From: CALMEC01 sp964440285
Lineage (GTDB): Bacteria > Actinomycetota > Thermoleophilia > Miltoncostaeales > Miltoncostaeaceae
Length of the DNA stretch: 7,213 nucleotides
Assembly (NCBI GenBank): GCA_964440285.1
Contig: CAYTRV010000118.1
Span: 1-7,213 of the forward strand
Reading direction: 5' to 3'
The translations under genes and the position numbers were made by a program. Positions 5,508 to 7,213 of this stretch are shown piece after piece. Within the stretch, counting starts at the first letter, position 1, and each line of letters begins with the position of its first letter. The notes under the pieces are model-generated. The model saw only the letters and a list, made by a program, of their open reading frames with translations. It had not been told where the DNA came from and ran no database searches.

Positions 5508-6557
5508 ATGACGTCGGCGAGTCTCCTGGTCGCCGGCCTCTCCCACCGGACGGCTCCGGTGGAGCTGCTCGGGCGGTGCGTGCTGTGCGGGCCGGGTGCG
5601 GTCGCGGCGCTTCGCGACCGTGACGAGATCCCGGAGGTCGTCGCGCTGTCGACGTGCAACCGGAGGGAGCTCTACGCGGTTGCACGCGACCCCTGGGCCG
5701 CCCGGGAGTCGATGGCTCAGGCGCTCGCCGACATGACCGGGCTCGGTCTGCCCGAACTGTGGCGTTCCCTCTACATCCACCATGAGGAGCAGGCGGCGCG
5801 ACACCTCTTCCGGGTGGTATCGAGCCTCGATTCGATGGTCCTGGGTGAGAGCGAGATTCAGGGGCAGGTCCGCCGGGCGTGGGAGTCCGCCCATACGGAT
5901 GGTGCCAGCGGCCCCATGCTGGACCGTCTCTTCCGGCGGGCGCTCCAGGTGGGCAGGCGCGTGCGCCGCGACACCCGAATCGGCGCGGGGCGCGTCTCGG
6001 TGCCGTCGGTCGCGGTCGGCCTGGTGGAGCGAGCGGTCGGTTCGCTCACTGACCGGCGGGTGCTCGTCGTCGGGGCGGGCGAGATGGCCCGCGTCGTCGC
6101 AGACGCGCTCGCGGCCCGCCGGGTCCCCGGCGTCGTGGTCGTCAGCCGCAGCCGCGAGGCCGCGGCGGCGGTGGCCGGCCCGCGCGGCTGGCGGAGCGCC
6201 GCGCTCACGGCGCTCGGGCACGAGATCCCGCTGGCCGACGTCGTAATCTCCGCGACGGCGGCGGCGCACATCCTCGTCACGCGCGGCGACGTCGAACGCG
6301 CGATGTGCTCGCGCCCGGGGCGACCGATGGCGCTCATCGACATGGCCGTTCCGTGCGACATCGACCCCGGTGCCGCTGCGGTCGCGGGGGTCACGCTCCA
6401 CACGATGGAGGACATCCATGGTGTCGCCGCCGCGAGCTCCGTGGAGCGATTGGCGCAGGCGGACCTCGCGGAGGGACTGATCGCGCACGAGGTGGAGCGG
6501 TTCGGCGCGGTGCGTGCACGGCGGCATCTCCCCTCGCCGGCGGTCGCCTCGCGCTGA
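5508..6557 (+). CDS. hemA: Glutamyl-tRNA reductase, short form lacking most of the dimerisation domain
   Basis: The 349-residue protein reduces glutamyl-tRNA(Glu) to glutamate-1-semialdehyde with NADPH, the committed step of C5-pathway tetrapyrrole synthesis. The catalytic domain has GLSHRTAPVEL at 10-20 and STCNRRELYAV at 48-58 with the nucleophile Cys50, then SLDSMVLGESEIQGQVR at 106-122. The NADPH-binding domain has VLVVGAGEMA at 185-194 and ALIDMAVPCDIDP at 275-287. The expected spinal helix begins (EDIHGV, then AHEVERF at 326-332) but the protein ends 17 residues later. Usual bacterial enzymes are about 400-450 residues and continue with a helical bundle (typically with an IRALR-type segment) that makes the V-shaped dimer. 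I found no such sequence in the other frames downstream, so a simple frameshift does not explain it. The gene is divergent from hemE-hemH and not followed by hemC or hemD. Confidence 0.93.
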   Translation: MTSASLLVAGLSHRTAPVELLGRCVLCGPGAVAALRDRDEIPEVVALSTCNRRELYAVARDPWAARESMAQALADMTGLGLPELWRSLYIHHEEQAARHLFRVVSSLDSMVLGESEIQGQVRRAWESAHTDGASGPMLDRLFRRALQVGRRVRRDTRIGAGRVSVPSVAVGLVERAVGSLTDRRVLVVGAGEMARVVADALAARRVPGVVVVSRSREAAAAVAGPRGWRSAALTALGHEIPLADVVISATAAAHILVTRGDVERAMCSRPGRPMALIDMAVPCDIDPGAAAVAGVTLHTMEDIHGVAAASSVERLAQADLAEGLIAHEVERFGAVRARRHLPSPAVASR

Positions 6558-6621
6558 GTCGCAGAACTTGGATTCGGAGCGCGCGTTTGCCCGCCCGGGC
6601 CGCGTCCGCGAGGCTCTGCCC

Positions 6622-7213
6622 ATGACGGCAAGCCTCGTGCTCTACGACAACCGCGGCTCCTCGAACGCTCTCAAGGTCCGCTTCCTGCTCAACGAGCTCG
6701 GTATCGCGGCCGAGCTCATCGAGATCCCGCTCGCCGACGAGCGGCCCCAGTGGTACCGGAAGGTGCATCCGTTCGGGACGGTGCCGTGCTTGATCGACGG
6801 CGATCTGCGCATCGTCGAGTCGAACACCATCCTTCGGTATCTCGCCGACCGGGAGGGCCGCGACGACCTCTACCCGCGCGATCTCCGTGCACGGGCTCGG
6901 GTCGACGAGCTTCTCGACGCGCTGAGCCTCGCGGTTCGTCCGGCGCTGTGGGAGCTCGAGCTGCGGACGCACTATGCGACGAGCCCGTACCCGCCGTACG
7001 AGGTGGCCGCGGCCCGCGAGGGTCTCAGCCGTGCGCTGCTCGGATGGGAGGAGCTCATCGAGCCGGGCGGCGCGGTCACCGGCAGCTTCTCGATTGCCGA
7101 CATCGCCGCCATGGCGCGCTTCTGGCTCCTCCCGGAGCTCCCGATCAACCTCGGACCCTTCCCGAAGACACGGCAGATGCTGGATGTGGCGGGTTCACGG
7201 CCGGCGTATCTGG
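6622..7213 (+). CDS. Glutathione S-transferase family protein (runs off the right edge)
   Basis: From ATG 6622 the frame stays open for 197 residues to the edge of the window; the family is usually 200-230 long, so only a short C-terminal piece is missing. The N-terminal thioredoxin-like domain (about 1-80) starts with LVLYDNRGSSNALKVRFLLN, has the cis-proline in TVPCL (Pro55) and the glutathione-binding ES pair in VESNTILRYL (Glu66, Ser67). The helical C-terminal domain has the N-capping box SIAD at 157-160. Proteins of this fold conjugate or reduce substrates with glutathione or act as stress proteins. Actinobacteria generally use mycothiol, so the real thiol cofactor is open. GAGG (6610-6613) lies 8 bases before the start. 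It is 64 bases after hemA on the same strand with no terminator seen, so co-transcription is possible. The substrate is unknown. Confidence 0.88.
   Translation, partial: MTASLVLYDNRGSSNALKVRFLLNELGIAAELIEIPLADERPQWYRKVHPFGTVPCLIDGDLRIVESNTILRYLADREGRDDLYPRDLRARARVDELLDALSLAVRPALWELELRTHYATSPYPPYEVAAAREGLSRALLGWEELIEPGGAVTGSFSIADIAAMARFWLLPELPINLGPFPKTRQMLDVAGSRPAYL

Noticed and set aside
6558..6621. Terminator between hemA and the GST gene
   Set aside because: The 64 bases are GC-rich but contain no clear stem-loop followed by a T-tract.

Overview
The window is a high-GC scaffold fragment made of two contigs joined by a 100-base run of N (2867-2966). Gene content and codon use suggest a soil- or sediment-type high-GC bacterium, most likely an Actinomycetota-like lineage: a FitA/VapB-type antitoxin remnant, an archaeal-type ApgM, a coproporphyrin-type ferrochelatase with Phe at the usual Tyr position, and GC-rich third codon positions throughout. 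This placement is inference; there is no rRNA or other marker to fix the taxon. No tRNA, rRNA, CRISPR array or insertion sequence was seen.

Left contig (1-2866). The C-terminal part of a cofactor-independent phosphoglycerate mutase (apgM) runs rightward to 482. Facing it tail to tail is the collapsed remnant of a toxin-antitoxin pair: the N-terminal part of a FitA-like ribbon-helix-helix antitoxin runs directly into the last 24 codons of a PIN-domain toxin. Next, also leftward, is an intact acyl-CoA dehydrogenase (807-2060) in which I cannot find either of the usual catalytic glutamates. A 241-base intergenic stretch separates it from a divergent DUF2237 gene (2302-2670).

Contig junction (2671-3118). 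A leftward internal piece of a copper P-type ATPase (CopA) lies here, covering only the membrane segments around the CPC motif. It is interrupted by the N-run and by a frameshift inside a GGGGCA triplicate at the CPC motif. The contig ends share 9 identical bases, so the true gap is probably close to zero.

Right contig (2967-7213). This is a heme biosynthesis locus. hemE (uroporphyrinogen decarboxylase) and hemH/cpfC (ferrochelatase) form a leftward operon with a 4-base ATGA overlap. hemA (glutamyl-tRNA reductase) diverges from it across a 404-base intergenic region with an AT-rich promoter-like island and a hairpin. HemA makes the committed step to 5-aminolevulinate, HemE converts uroporphyrinogen III to coproporphyrinogen III, and the ferrochelatase inserts iron; the remaining steps must be encoded elsewhere. 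HemA is short and stops just after the start of the expected C-terminal dimerisation domain. A glutathione S-transferase-like gene follows hemA and runs off the right edge.

I do not see a convincing undescribed multi-gene system. The points most worth a second look are the collapsed toxin-antitoxin pair, the truncated HemA, the acyl-CoA dehydrogenase without a recognisable base, and the CopA fragment at the contig junction.
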